A stretch of DNA of 64,000 nucleotides from JBMNEH01 sp050948665 (GTDB taxonomy: Bacteria; Bacillota; Clostridia; Christensenellales; UMGS416), in assembly GCA_050948665.1 (NCBI GenBank), contig JBMNEH010000001.1, forward strand, positions 930,001 to 994,000, in the 5' to 3' direction. The stretch's first letter is position 1; each line of letters starts with the position of its first letter. The notes beneath the pieces are model-generated. The model was given only the letters and a program-made list of their open reading frames with translations, did not search any database and had not been told where the DNA came from. Positions 40,784-49,542 of this stretch are shown here, piece after piece. The translations under genes were made by a program, and so were the position numbers.

Positions 40784-42721
40784 ATGGAAAGAAGAAATAG
40801 TGTCCTGCCCCCCTTGGATACTGTGCGGGTGAGGGATCCGTTCTGGACACGAGTCATTTCCCTGGTGAAGGACAGCGTGTTACCCTATCAGTGGGAGGCA
40901 TTAAACGACAGAATACCAGGTGCGGAAAAGTCTCATTGCATGGAAAATTTCCGTATCGCTGCCGGGCTGAAACAGGGTGATTTTTACGGCTGTGTGTTTC
41001 AAGACAGTGATTTTGGAAAATGGCTAGAGGCGGCAGCTTATATTCTTCATACTTACGACGATCCTGAGTTGGAAAGAATCTGTGACGATGCGATTGACAT
41101 AGTTTCTGCCGCTCAGCAGCAGGACGGGTATTTAAATACTTATTTTACTATTAAAGAACCGGAACATCGTTGGAAAAACCTGAAAGATTGTCATGAGCTA
41201 TATTGTGCAGGGCATTTGATGGAGGGAGCGGTAGCGTATTATGAGGCTACAGGGAAGCGGAAGTTTCTAGATGTTATGTGCCGATATGCTGATTATATTG
41301 AAAGTGTCTTCGGTATCGGACAGGGAAAGCTTCCCGGTTATCCTGGCCATGAGGAGATAGAATTGGCGCTCGTGAAGCTGTACCGTGTAACCAGGGAACA
41401 ACGCTATCTAAAACTGGCAGCCTTTTTCATTAACCAGAGGGGACAAACTCCCTATTATTTTGATGCCGAATACTCACAGCGTCATGCAGAGGGAATTTCC
41501 GATCATTGGCCTTGGAACCCCGAGAAGCCTGATCGTTACCGCTATTACCAATGTCATCAGCCTGTTAGAGAGCAGAAAGATATTACCGGTCATTCTGTCC
41601 GTGCAATGTACCTACTTACCGGCATGGCGGAAGTAGCAAGGGAGATGGGAGATTTTTCTTTAAAGCAAGCTTGTCGTACCTTATTTGACAGTACCGTTTT
41701 AAGGAATATGTATATCACGGGTTCCATAGGTTCACAGGTGCAGGGAGAGGCTTTTTCTTTTGATTATGACCTGCCTAACGATTTGATTTACGGAGAAACC
41801 TGCGCCGCAATCGGCTTGGTTTTTGCAGCACGCTCCATGCTGACGATAGAAAAGGACAGCCGATATTCCGATGTAATGGAAAGAGCATTATATAATGGTG
41901 TGTTGTCTGGCATGTCGCTGGATGGAAAGGCATTTTTCTACGCAAATCCGTTGGAGGTCTGGCCAGAACAGATAGAGAAAAAACCCTTCCTTTTTGATCA
42001 TGTGCGGTTTCCCCGGCAGAGGTGGTTTGGGTGCGCCTGCTGCCCACCTAATTTGGCTAGGATTGCAGCCAGCCTCGGTAAATACGTCTATGACGAAGAG
42101 AATGGAAAGCTCTGGCTCCATCTGTATGTTGGAGGGGAAATTTCCTCCGCCGGTACAACACTCAGAATAGAGAGCGGCTTGCCTTGGAACGGAAAGGTGA
42201 GAATATTTGTAGAAAAAAATGGGCAGAACGCCACTCTTGCCCTTCGCATTCCAGGATGGGCCTGCAATGCCCGGATACACAAGAACAACACTGAGATATT
42301 CCCGGAAATCTCTGACGGTTACGCCATGCTACCTCACTGCTGCAGCGGAGATATTTTTGATTTGGATTTTGCAATGGATCCGGTGTTTGTGTATGCCAAT
42401 ACTGCCGTACGAGAGAATATTGGCAAGGTAGCAATCCAGATGGGCCCCATTGTGTACTGTGCAGAGGAGGCAGATAATGGAAAAGACTTGCATTTATTCC
42501 GGGCGGATAAAAGCAAGCAGCTTTCTGTGGAATATGTGCCTGAGCTTCTGGGAGGTGTGAATTGTATTACCGTCCGGGGAGAACGCCATAAGCCGTCAGG
42601 GAACACTCTATACACCGAAAACTCTCCTGAATACGTTCCGACAGAAATACGCCTTGTTCCTTATTATGCATGGGCTAACCGAGGACCAGGAGAACTAATG
42701 ACCTGGATGCGATGCAAATAA
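40784..42721 (+). CDS. GH127 beta-L-arabinofuranosidase family protein
   Basis: A 645-residue (alpha/alpha)6-barrel protein of family GH127 (formerly DUF1680). N-terminal features: VRVRDPFWTRVISLVKDS, ENFRIAAGL, DGYLNTYFTIKEPEHRWKN-like segment and HELYCAGHLMEGAVAYYEAT. The catalytic nucleophile region, a zinc-bound Cys cluster, reads RWFGCACCPPNLARIAASLG. C-terminal beta domains follow. Known members release beta-L-arabinofuranose from plant glycoproteins or arabinans. ATG 40784 follows GGAGGT; the in-frame extension to 40664 overlaps the upstream gene and is rejected. No signal peptide. Confidence 0.92.
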   Translation: MERRNSVLPPLDTVRVRDPFWTRVISLVKDSVLPYQWEALNDRIPGAEKSHCMENFRIAAGLKQGDFYGCVFQDSDFGKWLEAAAYILHTYDDPELERICDDAIDIVSAAQQQDGYLNTYFTIKEPEHRWKNLKDCHELYCAGHLMEGAVAYYEATGKRKFLDVMCRYADYIESVFGIGQGKLPGYPGHEEIELALVKLYRVTREQRYLKLAAFFINQRGQTPYYFDAEYSQRHAEGISDHWPWNPEKPDRYRYYQCHQPVREQKDITGHSVRAMYLLTGMAEVAREMGDFSLKQACRTLFDSTVLRNMYITGSIGSQVQGEAFSFDYDLPNDLIYGETCAAIGLVFAARSMLTIEKDSRYSDVMERALYNGVLSGMSLDGKAFFYANPLEVWPEQIEKKPFLFDHVRFPRQRWFGCACCPPNLARIAASLGKYVYDEENGKLWLHLYVGGEISSAGTTLRIESGLPWNGKVRIFVEKNGQNATLALRIPGWACNARIHKNNTEIFPEISDGYAMLPHCCSGDIFDLDFAMDPVFVYANTAVRENIGKVAIQMGPIVYCAEEADNGKDLHLFRADKSKQLSVEYVPELLGGVNCITVRGERHKPSGNTLYTENSPEYVPTEIRLVPYYAWANRGPGELMTWMRCK

Positions 42722-43165
42722 AGAGATAAGATACGGATATAGATATTGATAAAGTATTGTCGCAAATGAAGATCGATGAGACAAAGGCGATATTCTTTAT
42801 GCTAACAAAGTACGTCTTTGCGTACTACACCGAAAAATTCACGACTAGCATATGGAGTCAGGTGATTTCACTTTGATTATCGGCATCTTAGATGTGTTTG
42901 TGGAATCCACTGTGCGGCTACCTTTCACATTTTCAATGATCCAGCACCGGGGGTGCTCTGATGAAGTATACTAAGGCAATTTCTTATTTGAAAGATATTC
43001 CTGCCAGAGGAGTGAATGACAGGTAGCGGCGATGGCGTTGAGGGTGATTTGCTGGACGGGAGATGATGCAAAGCACGCTCCTCCGCTTCCTATGCAGTTT
43101 CTTCCAGAGCAAGGTAACCTGTAAAGTGTTTCAAAGAATTCCTAATGGAATTAATGGGATTCTGG
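42722..43165. other. Intergenic region with short coding-like fragments
   Basis: About 440 bp between convergent GH127 and rqcH. Short plus-strand frames give plausible peptide stretches such as DIDKVLSQMKIDETKAIFFM (from about 42745) and, in another frame, LIIGILDVFVES (from about 42874), without starts or ribosome binding sites. They may be scraps of a decayed gene; I recognise no family. Confidence 0.25.
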
Positions 43166-43205
43166 AGTAAAAATAAATGTGGGCTTGTAGTAAATAAACC
43201 CACAT
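43166..43205 (-). terminator. Terminator of rqcH
   Basis: Minus-strand ATGTGGG/CCCACAT stem with a 15-nt loop followed by TTATTTTT, 30 bp after the stop. Confidence 0.65.
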
Positions 43206-43235
43206 GAGACTCTCCGGTTCAAGATGGAGAAACTG

Positions 43236-44963
43236 TCATTGTGTTTTCTTTTGCAATCGGCTGATATCCTCCGCGGAAGGCGTCACATAAAGGGTTCGTT
43301 GATTGGTGTAGACGACAAATCCGGGCTTTGCGCCGTTGGGTTTTTTAACATATTTTCGCAGGGTATAGTCCACGGGTATTCTGGATGAGCCCTGCGCTTT
43401 TGAGTACCAAGCTGCCAGTAATGCCGCGGAAGAGAGTGCCACCTCGGAGGGCACGGAACCAGCACAGCGAAGTAACACATGGCTGCCAGGAATCTTCTGG
43501 GCATGGAGCCAAATATCTTCAGAATTGGCGGTGCAAAGAGTCAACTCGTCATTTTGCCGATTGTTCCGACCTACAAGAATCTTCGTTCCGTCTACGGCAT
43601 GAAAGATCATTGGTTTGCTTTGAAGCAGTCGTCGAGTAGCTTTCATTTTTGATTCCTTCATGTAACCAGTACGAACCAGCTCCTCCTGTATTTCTGCAAG
43701 ACTCGCTTCCTCTCTACACTCATGAATAGAAACTTCGACACTTTCTAAATAGGCAATTTCTTCCCTGTTGGCTTCTATCTGGATTTTTAACAGCTCTCTG
43801 GCAGTGCGGGCTTTCTTGTAACGTTTATAATAAGTTATTGCATTATCAATGGGCCCCTTAGAAGGATCCAGAGGGATATCTATAAATGTTTCTTCCGAAT
43901 TATAATGATCAGGCAGCATGATGTTTTTCGATCCTTTTACATGCAGATGTTGATATGTGGTTAACAGTTCTCCCCAAAGTCGATAACGATCAGCGTTTTC
44001 CGTATCTGATAAGGTATGCTGTTGTTTTTCCAGTTTACGCCGGGCACGGTCAAGATGAATGCGAACTGCTAGGGAGATCCGGGCAGAACGCTCTCGTATA
44101 CGCAGGAATAGATCCCTTTCGGAGTAACAGGTTTCCATAGCCTGACTAAGACTTTCCACCTCTTTTGAGAGCAGACCCGGGCAGGGGAGAAGTGTGAAAT
44201 CCAAAGGCTGATCCTTTTCGTCAATCAGCAGGCGGGGAACGAAGTCTCCAGCAAAGATTGAGCGATATGCAGAGAAACAAATCTTCGCAAGCACTTCTGG
44301 CGTCTTTGAGCTTCCGCTCAGGGGAAGCAGCATCCTTTCTGCTGACTGATAGGAGAGTCCGGCTATACTGTTCGCCAGAATTTTTTCCGGATCCTCAGAA
44401 GGTTGGTTCTGCCAAAACGTCAGCCAACCGGCTTCGTCCAAGTCCAACGGATCCAGTTTTCCTGTTGGAGGAGGAGGGGTGTAGTTTAAACCGGGCAGTA
44501 TCTCCCGAACCCGGCTCATCTCCCGAGTAACATGCTTGATGCTGTCCAGTATTCTTCCGTGTTCGTCAACAAGCAGGATATTACTATGCCGCCCCATCAA
44601 CTCGATATACAGGCTAAGGGTAACGATCTGCCCCAGTTCGTCCCGAACAGCAAAGGCAAGCTGGACGATTCGTTCCATACCCGGCTGGGTCACTGAAAGC
44701 ACCTGGCCCGAAACGATCTTCTTTCGAAGCAGCATACAAAACATTGGAGCGGACAGAGGATTCAATTTGCTTTGGTTTGACAGATGGATTCGCGGCAGGT
44801 CCGAGCTGGCGCTGACGACAAGCCGGAAAGTCGTTCCATGGTTCCGGATGAGCAGATGCAACTCGTCTTTTTCGGGCTGCAGCACTTTATCCACACGACC
44901 TCCGGAAAGACTATGGCTCAACTCGCGGGTGAGACCCCAGAGCGTAAGTGCGTCAAGGGACAT
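43236..44963 (-). CDS. rqcH: NFACT family ribosome quality control protein RqcH
   Basis: A 575-residue NFACT protein. The N-terminal domain opens LWGLTRELSHSLSGGRVDKV and contains YIELMGRHSNILLVDEHGRI; a helical/coiled-coil middle (about residues 260-420) precedes the NFACT-R domain with DIWLHAQKIPGSHVLLR. Bacterial RqcH binds stalled 50S subunits and adds C-terminal alanine tails to nascent chains with tRNA-Ala. Older names are fibronectin-binding protein or FbpA. ATG 44963 follows GGAGG. Single gene. Confidence 0.93.
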   Translation of the reverse strand: MSLDALTLWGLTRELSHSLSGGRVDKVLQPEKDELHLLIRNHGTTFRLVVSASSDLPRIHLSNQSKLNPLSAPMFCMLLRKKIVSGQVLSVTQPGMERIVQLAFAVRDELGQIVTLSLYIELMGRHSNILLVDEHGRILDSIKHVTREMSRVREILPGLNYTPPPPTGKLDPLDLDEAGWLTFWQNQPSEDPEKILANSIAGLSYQSAERMLLPLSGSSKTPEVLAKICFSAYRSIFAGDFVPRLLIDEKDQPLDFTLLPCPGLLSKEVESLSQAMETCYSERDLFLRIRERSARISLAVRIHLDRARRKLEKQQHTLSDTENADRYRLWGELLTTYQHLHVKGSKNIMLPDHYNSEETFIDIPLDPSKGPIDNAITYYKRYKKARTARELLKIQIEANREEIAYLESVEVSIHECREEASLAEIQEELVRTGYMKESKMKATRRLLQSKPMIFHAVDGTKILVGRNNRQNDELTLCTANSEDIWLHAQKIPGSHVLLRCAGSVPSEVALSSAALLAAWYSKAQGSSRIPVDYTLRKYVKKPNGAKPGFVVYTNQRTLYVTPSAEDISRLQKKTQ

Positions 44964-45185
44964 GTTTTCACCTCCGTACCTAAGGATTATATCAGGGGAA
45001 TTTGCTTCTGTCCATTATGACGATGTTTTATCCACATTGCTGGCGTGAAAGAAAAAAGGAATGATTATAACCTAATCGGGTTTGATGGATCATGAAACGA
45101 ATAAGTCCTTTTGTGCAAACATACTTTTAGTTGTTTCTGATATGCAATCCTGCCCCTAAGGGCGCACCGGTGAGAAGGCGACTTA

Positions 45186-45214
45186 TTGTAAATTTTATCT
45201 TTGTACGGTATGAT
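45186..45214 (+). promoter_or_regulatory. Promoter of the rph-rdgB-yfcE operon
   Basis: TTGTAA (45186-45191), 17-bp spacer, TATGAT (45209-45214), 22 bp before the rph start. Confidence 0.55.
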
Positions 45215-45235
45215 AATCGTGCGGAGGATTTGAGA

Positions 45236-45955
45236 ATGCGTATGGATGAAAGAGAATTGGATCAATTGAGGCCTGTACGTATGCAGGCGGATTTTATACC
45301 TTCAACACCTGGGTCGGTACTTATAGAGTGGGGAAATACTCGGGTAATTTGTACTGCTACCATGGATGAAAGGAATGCTCCTTTCCGCGCAGGATCGGGA
45401 TTGGGCTGGCTGACGGCGGAATACGATATGCTTCCCGGTTCCACCGATAAGCGGAAGAGCCGATCCAGGAATAAAGTTGACGGTCGTTCCACTGAAATCC
45501 AACGGCTCATAGGCAGGAGCCTTCGCTCGGTGATGGACTTTGAAGCGTTGGGTGAGCGGAGTATTTATATCGACTGTGATGTGATTCAGGCAGATGGAGG
45601 TACGCGAACCGCTTCCATTACAGGTGGATATGTGGCTCTGGTATTGGCATGCAAGGCCTGGATGGCTAATGGAGTTATTACCCACTGGCCGATTCGCCAA
45701 GGGGTGGCGGCAGTATCCGTGGGCATTGTGAAGGATACTCCCCGTCTGGATTTAATGTATGCGGAGGATTCACAGGCGCAGGTAGATATGAATGTCGTGA
45801 TGACCGAAGATGGCTGTCTGGTAGAAGTTCAAGGCACGGGAGAGGAGCGACCTTTTACCCGGAGTGAGTTTGACACACTTCTGTTGTTAGCGGAAAAAGG
45901 CATCGGTGAGTTGCTGGCAATGCAGAAAGAAGTTATCGAGGCCGCTCGTGTGTAA
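45236..45955 (+). CDS. rph: Ribonuclease PH
   Basis: A 239-residue phosphorolytic exoribonuclease that trims the 3' ends of tRNA precursors. Motifs: SVLIEWGNTRVICTATMDER, GWLTAEYDMLPGST, the RNA/phosphate site GRSTEIQRLIGRSLR, DCDVIQADGGTRTASITGGY and VDMNVVMTEDG. Length is typical. ATG 45236 has GGAGG 8 nt upstream; the longer frame from 45131 covers the promoter. It overlaps rdgB by 8 bp. Confidence 0.96.
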   Translation: MRMDERELDQLRPVRMQADFIPSTPGSVLIEWGNTRVICTATMDERNAPFRAGSGLGWLTAEYDMLPGSTDKRKSRSRNKVDGRSTEIQRLIGRSLRSVMDFEALGERSIYIDCDVIQADGGTRTASITGGYVALVLACKAWMANGVITHWPIRQGVAAVSVGIVKDTPRLDLMYAEDSQAQVDMNVVMTEDGCLVEVQGTGEERPFTRSEFDTLLLLAEKGIGELLAMQKEVIEAARV

Positions 45956-46538
45956 GTTAGTGATTGCTTCTAATAATATCCACAAAATTCAAGAGATACA
46001 GGAAATCCTTGGTGACCGCTTTCCGGAAATACTGTCTGCAACCGAAGCGGGCATTATGGAGGAAATTCCGGAGACAGGGGATAGTTTTCTTGAGAATGCG
46101 ATTGAGAAAGCAACGTATGTTCACCGACTCACGGACTGCAGTGTCCTTGCGGATGATTCCGGCTTGGAGGTAGAGGCATTACATGGCGCTCCCGGGATAC
46201 ATTCAGCCCGTTATTGCGGACAACATGGGAAGGATATGGAAAATAACTTACTACTGCTCCGGAATATGGAGGGCGTAAAAAACCGGAAGGCCAATTTTGT
46301 CTGCTATATCGTACTGCTACAACCAGGCAAAGCGGCTTTGGTTGCACGAGGCGATTGTCCGGGAGAACTCCTTACTGAGCCACGGGGTAATGGCGGCTTT
46401 GGTTATGACCCTTTGTTTTACCTGCCGAAGCTGGGTAAAACCATGGCGGAACTTAGTCCTAAGGAAAAAAACAAGATCAGCCACAGGAGGCAGGCTTTGG
46501 ACAACCTGCGGAATATTATAGAGGGCAAATGCGAATAA
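45948..46538 (+). CDS. rdgB: dITP/XTP pyrophosphatase (RdgB/HAM1)
   Basis: A 196-residue Maf/HAM1-type nucleotide pyrophosphatase that removes non-canonical purine nucleotides. Motifs: VIASNNIHKIQEIQEIL, DDSGLEVEALHGAPGIHSAR, GGFGYDPLFYLP and TMAELSPKEKNKISHRRQAL. The start is GTG 45948, overlapping the rph end, with GAGG 6 nt upstream; an in-frame ATG at 45906 lies inside rph. The rph-rdgB-yfcE order is usual in Clostridia. Confidence 0.95.
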   Translation: MCKLVIASNNIHKIQEIQEILGDRFPEILSATEAGIMEEIPETGDSFLENAIEKATYVHRLTDCSVLADDSGLEVEALHGAPGIHSARYCGQHGKDMENNLLLLRNMEGVKNRKANFVCYIVLLQPGKAALVARGDCPGELLTEPRGNGGFGYDPLFYLPKLGKTMAELSPKEKNKISHRRQALDNLRNIIEGKCE

Positions 46539-47005
46539 TCGTGGTTAGTGATTCCCACCGGAGGCCGGAAAGAATCGCAGCGGCATTGCATATGGCAGGA
46601 CGGACAGACTGGCTGATTCATTTGGGCGATGGTCTGTCAGACTTGGAAGCCCCAGAAGTAAAGCCACTGTTGCCCAGTCGGATACTAACCGTGCTGGGGA
46701 ACAATGATCTTGGCCTGGACGCTCCATTGATGCGGATTGAGTTTCCGATACCAGGGCAGAAGTTAATACTGGCTCACGGACACACAATGGGTGTTCGGCA
46801 TTCACTCATTCGATTACAATACACGGCAATGGAGGAAAATGCCACTTTCGCGCTTTTTGGACATACGCACTATGCTACTAATGAAGTACGAGGAGGTGTG
46901 CGATTGTTGAATCCCGGGTCGGTAGGCGAGCTAAATAAGCCATCTTTTGCTGTTTTGGAGTTGAAAAACGGATTCTTGATCCCACAAATTATTCCGCTTC
47001 AATGA
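46529..47005 (+). CDS. YfcE/MJ0936 family metallophosphoesterase
   Basis: A 158-residue calcineurin-like phosphodiesterase. Metal and catalytic residues: VVSDSHRR, LIHLGDGLSD, VLGNNDLG, ILAHGHTMGV and LFGHTHYA. The family hydrolyses simple phosphodiesters in vitro; the natural substrate is not known. Overlaps rdgB by 10 bp and ends the operon. Confidence 0.92.
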   Translation: MRIIVVSDSHRRPERIAAALHMAGRTDWLIHLGDGLSDLEAPEVKPLLPSRILTVLGNNDLGLDAPLMRIEFPIPGQKLILAHGHTMGVRHSLIRLQYTAMEENATFALFGHTHYATNEVRGGVRLLNPGSVGELNKPSFAVLELKNGFLIPQIIPLQ

Positions 47006-47024
47006 AATTACTCCATGAAAGCTA

Positions 47025-47053
47025 TTGCGCTTTTTTGAGGCGTTTGTTATAAT
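47025..47053 (+). promoter_or_regulatory. Promoter of rpsB-tsf
   Basis: TTGCGC (47025-47030), 17-bp spacer, TATAAT (47048-47053). About 90 nt of leader follow to the rpsB start. Confidence 0.75.
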
Positions 47054-47059
47054 ACCCCA

Positions 47060-47140
47060 GGATTATGCACCTTGTGCCGATCTGACGCGGTTTGCCTACG
47101 GGTAGTGCGCTGGAAATGACGCCAAGGGAAGAAAAAAACA
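47060..47140 (+). promoter_or_regulatory. rpsB untranslated leader, possible regulatory structure
   Basis: The stretch contains a GCAC/GTGC hairpin (about 47067-47077) and GC-rich segments without a reading frame. S2 leaders regulate translation in other bacteria, but I cannot match this one to a known class. Confidence 0.3.
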
Positions 47141-47152
47141 GGAGGATTTGTT

Positions 47153-47947
47153 ATGTCCGTAATTTCCATGAAACAGTTGCTAGAGGCTGGTGTACACTTT
47201 GGCCACCAGACACGGCGCTGGAACCCCAAGATGAAACCCTATATATTCACCGAACGGAACGGTATCTTCATTATCGATCTGCAGAAGACTGTTAAGAAGA
47301 TAGACGAGGCTTATGCCTATGTCCGCGATGTTGCCGCTAACGGCGGAACAATTCTTTTTGTTGGCACCAAAAAGCAGGCGCAGGAGTCAATAGAGGTAGA
47401 AGCTAAACGATGCGGCATGTACTATATTAACCAGCGTTGGTTGGGCGGAACCCTGACCAATTTTAAGACCATCCAAAAGAGGATTGAATACCTCAAGCAG
47501 CTTTATAAGATGGAGGAGGACGGAACCTTTGAGCAGTTGCCCAAGAAAGAAGTCGTAAAACTAAAGAACGAGCGGGAGAAGTTGGAAAAGAACTTAGGCG
47601 GTATCATCGGCATGAAGAAGCTTCCCACAGCATTGTTTGTGGTTGACTCCCGTAAAGAGCACATTGCTGTTTCTGAAGCCCGGAAGTTAAATATCCCAAT
47701 CGTAGGCATTGTTGATACCAACTGCGACCCCGATGAGATTGACTACATCATCCCCGGCAATGACGATGCAATTCGTGCTGTAAAGTTGATTCTTTCCGCC
47801 ATGGCAGACGCCGTGCTGGAAGGTAACCAGGGCGAACAGATGGATGATGGTGTACAGGTAACCGCTGAGGAGTTGGGTGCTCCAGATCAAGATGATGCAG
47901 TGGAAACTTTCGACCAAGCGAGCGAAGAACAATCCCAGGCTGAATAA
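47153..47947 (+). CDS. rpsB: 30S ribosomal protein S2
   Basis: A 264-residue S2 protein. MSVISMKQLLEAGVHFGHQT, RRWNPKMKPYIFTERNGIFI, QRWLGGTLTNFKTIQKRI and PIVGIVDTNCDPDEIDYIIP are hallmark segments. The C-terminal acidic tail of about 30 residues is longer than in E. coli and common in Clostridia. AGGAGG precedes the ATG; followed by tsf after 13 bp. Confidence 0.98.
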   Translation: MSVISMKQLLEAGVHFGHQTRRWNPKMKPYIFTERNGIFIIDLQKTVKKIDEAYAYVRDVAANGGTILFVGTKKQAQESIEVEAKRCGMYYINQRWLGGTLTNFKTIQKRIEYLKQLYKMEEDGTFEQLPKKEVVKLKNEREKLEKNLGGIIGMKKLPTALFVVDSRKEHIAVSEARKLNIPIVGIVDTNCDPDEIDYIIPGNDDAIRAVKLILSAMADAVLEGNQGEQMDDGVQVTAEELGAPDQDDAVETFDQASEEQSQAE

Positions 47948-47960
47948 GGAGGAGAAATTT

Positions 47961-48614
47961 ATGGTAAAAATTACTGCAGTAATTGTTAAGGATCTTCGGG
48001 ACCGTACCGGAGCCGGTATGATGGACTGCAAAAAGGCCTTAGTGGAAACGGACGGAGATATTGAAAAGGCTATCGAGTTGCTCCGGGAGAAAGGCATTGC
48101 CTCCGCCGCTAAGAAAGCAGGACGTATCGCTGCCGAGGGTATTGTTGAATCCTATATCCATATGGGAGGTCGTATTGGTGTATTGGTGGAGGTTAACTGC
48201 GAAACCGACTTTGTAGCTAAAACTGATAATTTTAAGAGCTTTGTTCATGACATTGCCATACAGATTGCAGCTTCCCGTCCAGAGTATGTAAAAACAGAGG
48301 ACGTACCTCAGGAAATCATTGAGAATGAGAAGAAAGTTCTCCGCATACAGGCTCTGAACGAAGGTAAGCCAGAGAGAATTGTCGACAAAATGGTTGAAGG
48401 TCGTATTCAGAAGTATTATCAAGAGGTTTGTCTGTTGGAGCAGCCTTTCGTAAAAGATCCCGAAAAAACGGTAAAACAACTCCTTACTGAGCAAATTGCC
48501 ACAATCGGCGAGAACATTTCCATCCGTCGCTTCACCCGCTATGAGATGGGAGAGGGTTTAGAGAAACGGAAGGATAACTTCGTCGAGGAAGTTATGGGAC
48601 AGATGAAGCAATAA
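47961..48614 (+). CDS. tsf: Elongation factor Ts
   Basis: A 217-residue EF-Ts, the guanine nucleotide exchange factor for EF-Tu. The N-terminal UBA-like domain with DLRDRTGAGMMDCKKALVET and the core GRIGVLVEVNCETDFVAKTD are clear. It is the short form lacking part of the second core repeat, usual in Clostridia. ATG 47961 follows GGAGGAG; an upstream in-frame ATG lies inside rpsB. Confidence 0.97.
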   Translation: MVKITAVIVKDLRDRTGAGMMDCKKALVETDGDIEKAIELLREKGIASAAKKAGRIAAEGIVESYIHMGGRIGVLVEVNCETDFVAKTDNFKSFVHDIAIQIAASRPEYVKTEDVPQEIIENEKKVLRIQALNEGKPERIVDKMVEGRIQKYYQEVCLLEQPFVKDPEKTVKQLLTEQIATIGENISIRRFTRYEMGEGLEKRKDNFVEEVMGQMKQ

Positions 48615-48622
48615 TCGAAATA

Positions 48623-48658
48623 AAGGCTGTTTACCGGAAGGCAAACAGCCTTTTCTTT
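48623..48658 (+). terminator. Terminator between tsf and pyrH
   Basis: AAGGCTGTTT/AAACAGCCTT stem, 10-nt loop, T-rich tail. No clear promoter follows before pyrH, so it is probably a partial terminator that lowers downstream expression. Confidence 0.8.
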
Positions 48659-48669
48659 AGGAGGGCAGT

Positions 48670-49404
48670 ATGGACAATAAAAGAAATACCCGCGTTTTAT
48701 TAAAAATCAGCGGAGAAGCATTAGCAGGAGATACCAGCTTTGGAATTGATGCAGGAAGACTTGAAGAAATTGCTATACAGATTAAAGAGGCCTACGATAA
48801 TGGCTTTGAATTAGGAGTTGTGCTGGGAGCCGGAAACATCTGGAGAGGCCGCTTGGGTGTGGGTATGGATAGAGTGAATGCCGACCATATGGGAATGTTG
48901 GCTACTGTCATTAACGCATTGGCGTTGCAGGATACACTTGAAAGAATAGGCGTCCCCACACGCGTACAAACGGCGGTGGAGATGCTTCAGTTTGCTGAAC
49001 CTTACATCCGCAGAAGGGCGATGCGACATTTGGAGAAGGGAAGAGTAGTAATCTTTGGCGCCGGCACCGGCAATCCCTTTGTTACCACTGATACCGCCGG
49101 CGCGTTACGGGCAGCGGAAATCAAGGCGGATATGTTGCTAAAGGCTACAAATGTAGACGGTGTTTATACTGCCGACCCCAAGAAAAACCCTAATGCGAAG
49201 CTTTATGCCTCCATAAGCATGATCGACGCTCTGAAAGACGGACTGAAGGTAATGGACTCAACGGCTTTAGCCATGTGTATGGACAATCAGATGCCGATTG
49301 TTGTTTTTAATCTCTATAAGAAAGGAAATATTCTGAAAGTTTGCCAGGGGGAAAAAATCGGTACGTGGGTGGATATGAAGCAGCCCACAATACTAGCAGA
49401 TTGA
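48670..49404 (+). CDS. pyrH: UMP kinase
   Basis: A 244-residue amino-acid-kinase-fold UMP kinase. VLLKISGEALAGDTSFGID at the N-terminus, VLGAGNIWRGR, MGMLATVINALALQDTLE, FGAGTGNPFVTTDTAGALRA and ATNVDGVYTADPKKNP are all conserved. It makes UDP for nucleotide and wall precursor synthesis. AGGAGG precedes the ATG. Confidence 0.97.
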   Translation: MDNKRNTRVLLKISGEALAGDTSFGIDAGRLEEIAIQIKEAYDNGFELGVVLGAGNIWRGRLGVGMDRVNADHMGMLATVINALALQDTLERIGVPTRVQTAVEMLQFAEPYIRRRAMRHLEKGRVVIFGAGTGNPFVTTDTAGALRAAEIKADMLLKATNVDGVYTADPKKNPNAKLYASISMIDALKDGLKVMDSTALAMCMDNQMPIVVFNLYKKGNILKVCQGEKIGTWVDMKQPTILAD

Positions 49405-49482
49405 TGGATGCAGAATTCGGGCGGATACGGGCTAATGCATATGTAGCTGTTTCCTATCCGCTCTTTCATTTGTTACAGGGAC

Positions 49483-49511
49483 TTGCATACCCAGTGAAAA
49501 TCGACTAAAAT
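49483..49511 (+). promoter_or_regulatory. Candidate promoter of frr
   Basis: TTGCAT (49483-49488), 17-bp spacer, TAAAAT (49506-49511), 31 bp before frr in a 138-bp gap. Confidence 0.55.
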
Positions 49512-49542
49512 AAAAAGAAACAAAAAACAGGAGGAAACGATT

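Noticed and set aside
47012..47037. Short AAAGC/GCTTT hairpin with T-run after the yfcE-like gene
   Set aside because: Only five base pairs and it overlaps the rpsB promoter; too weak to call a terminator.
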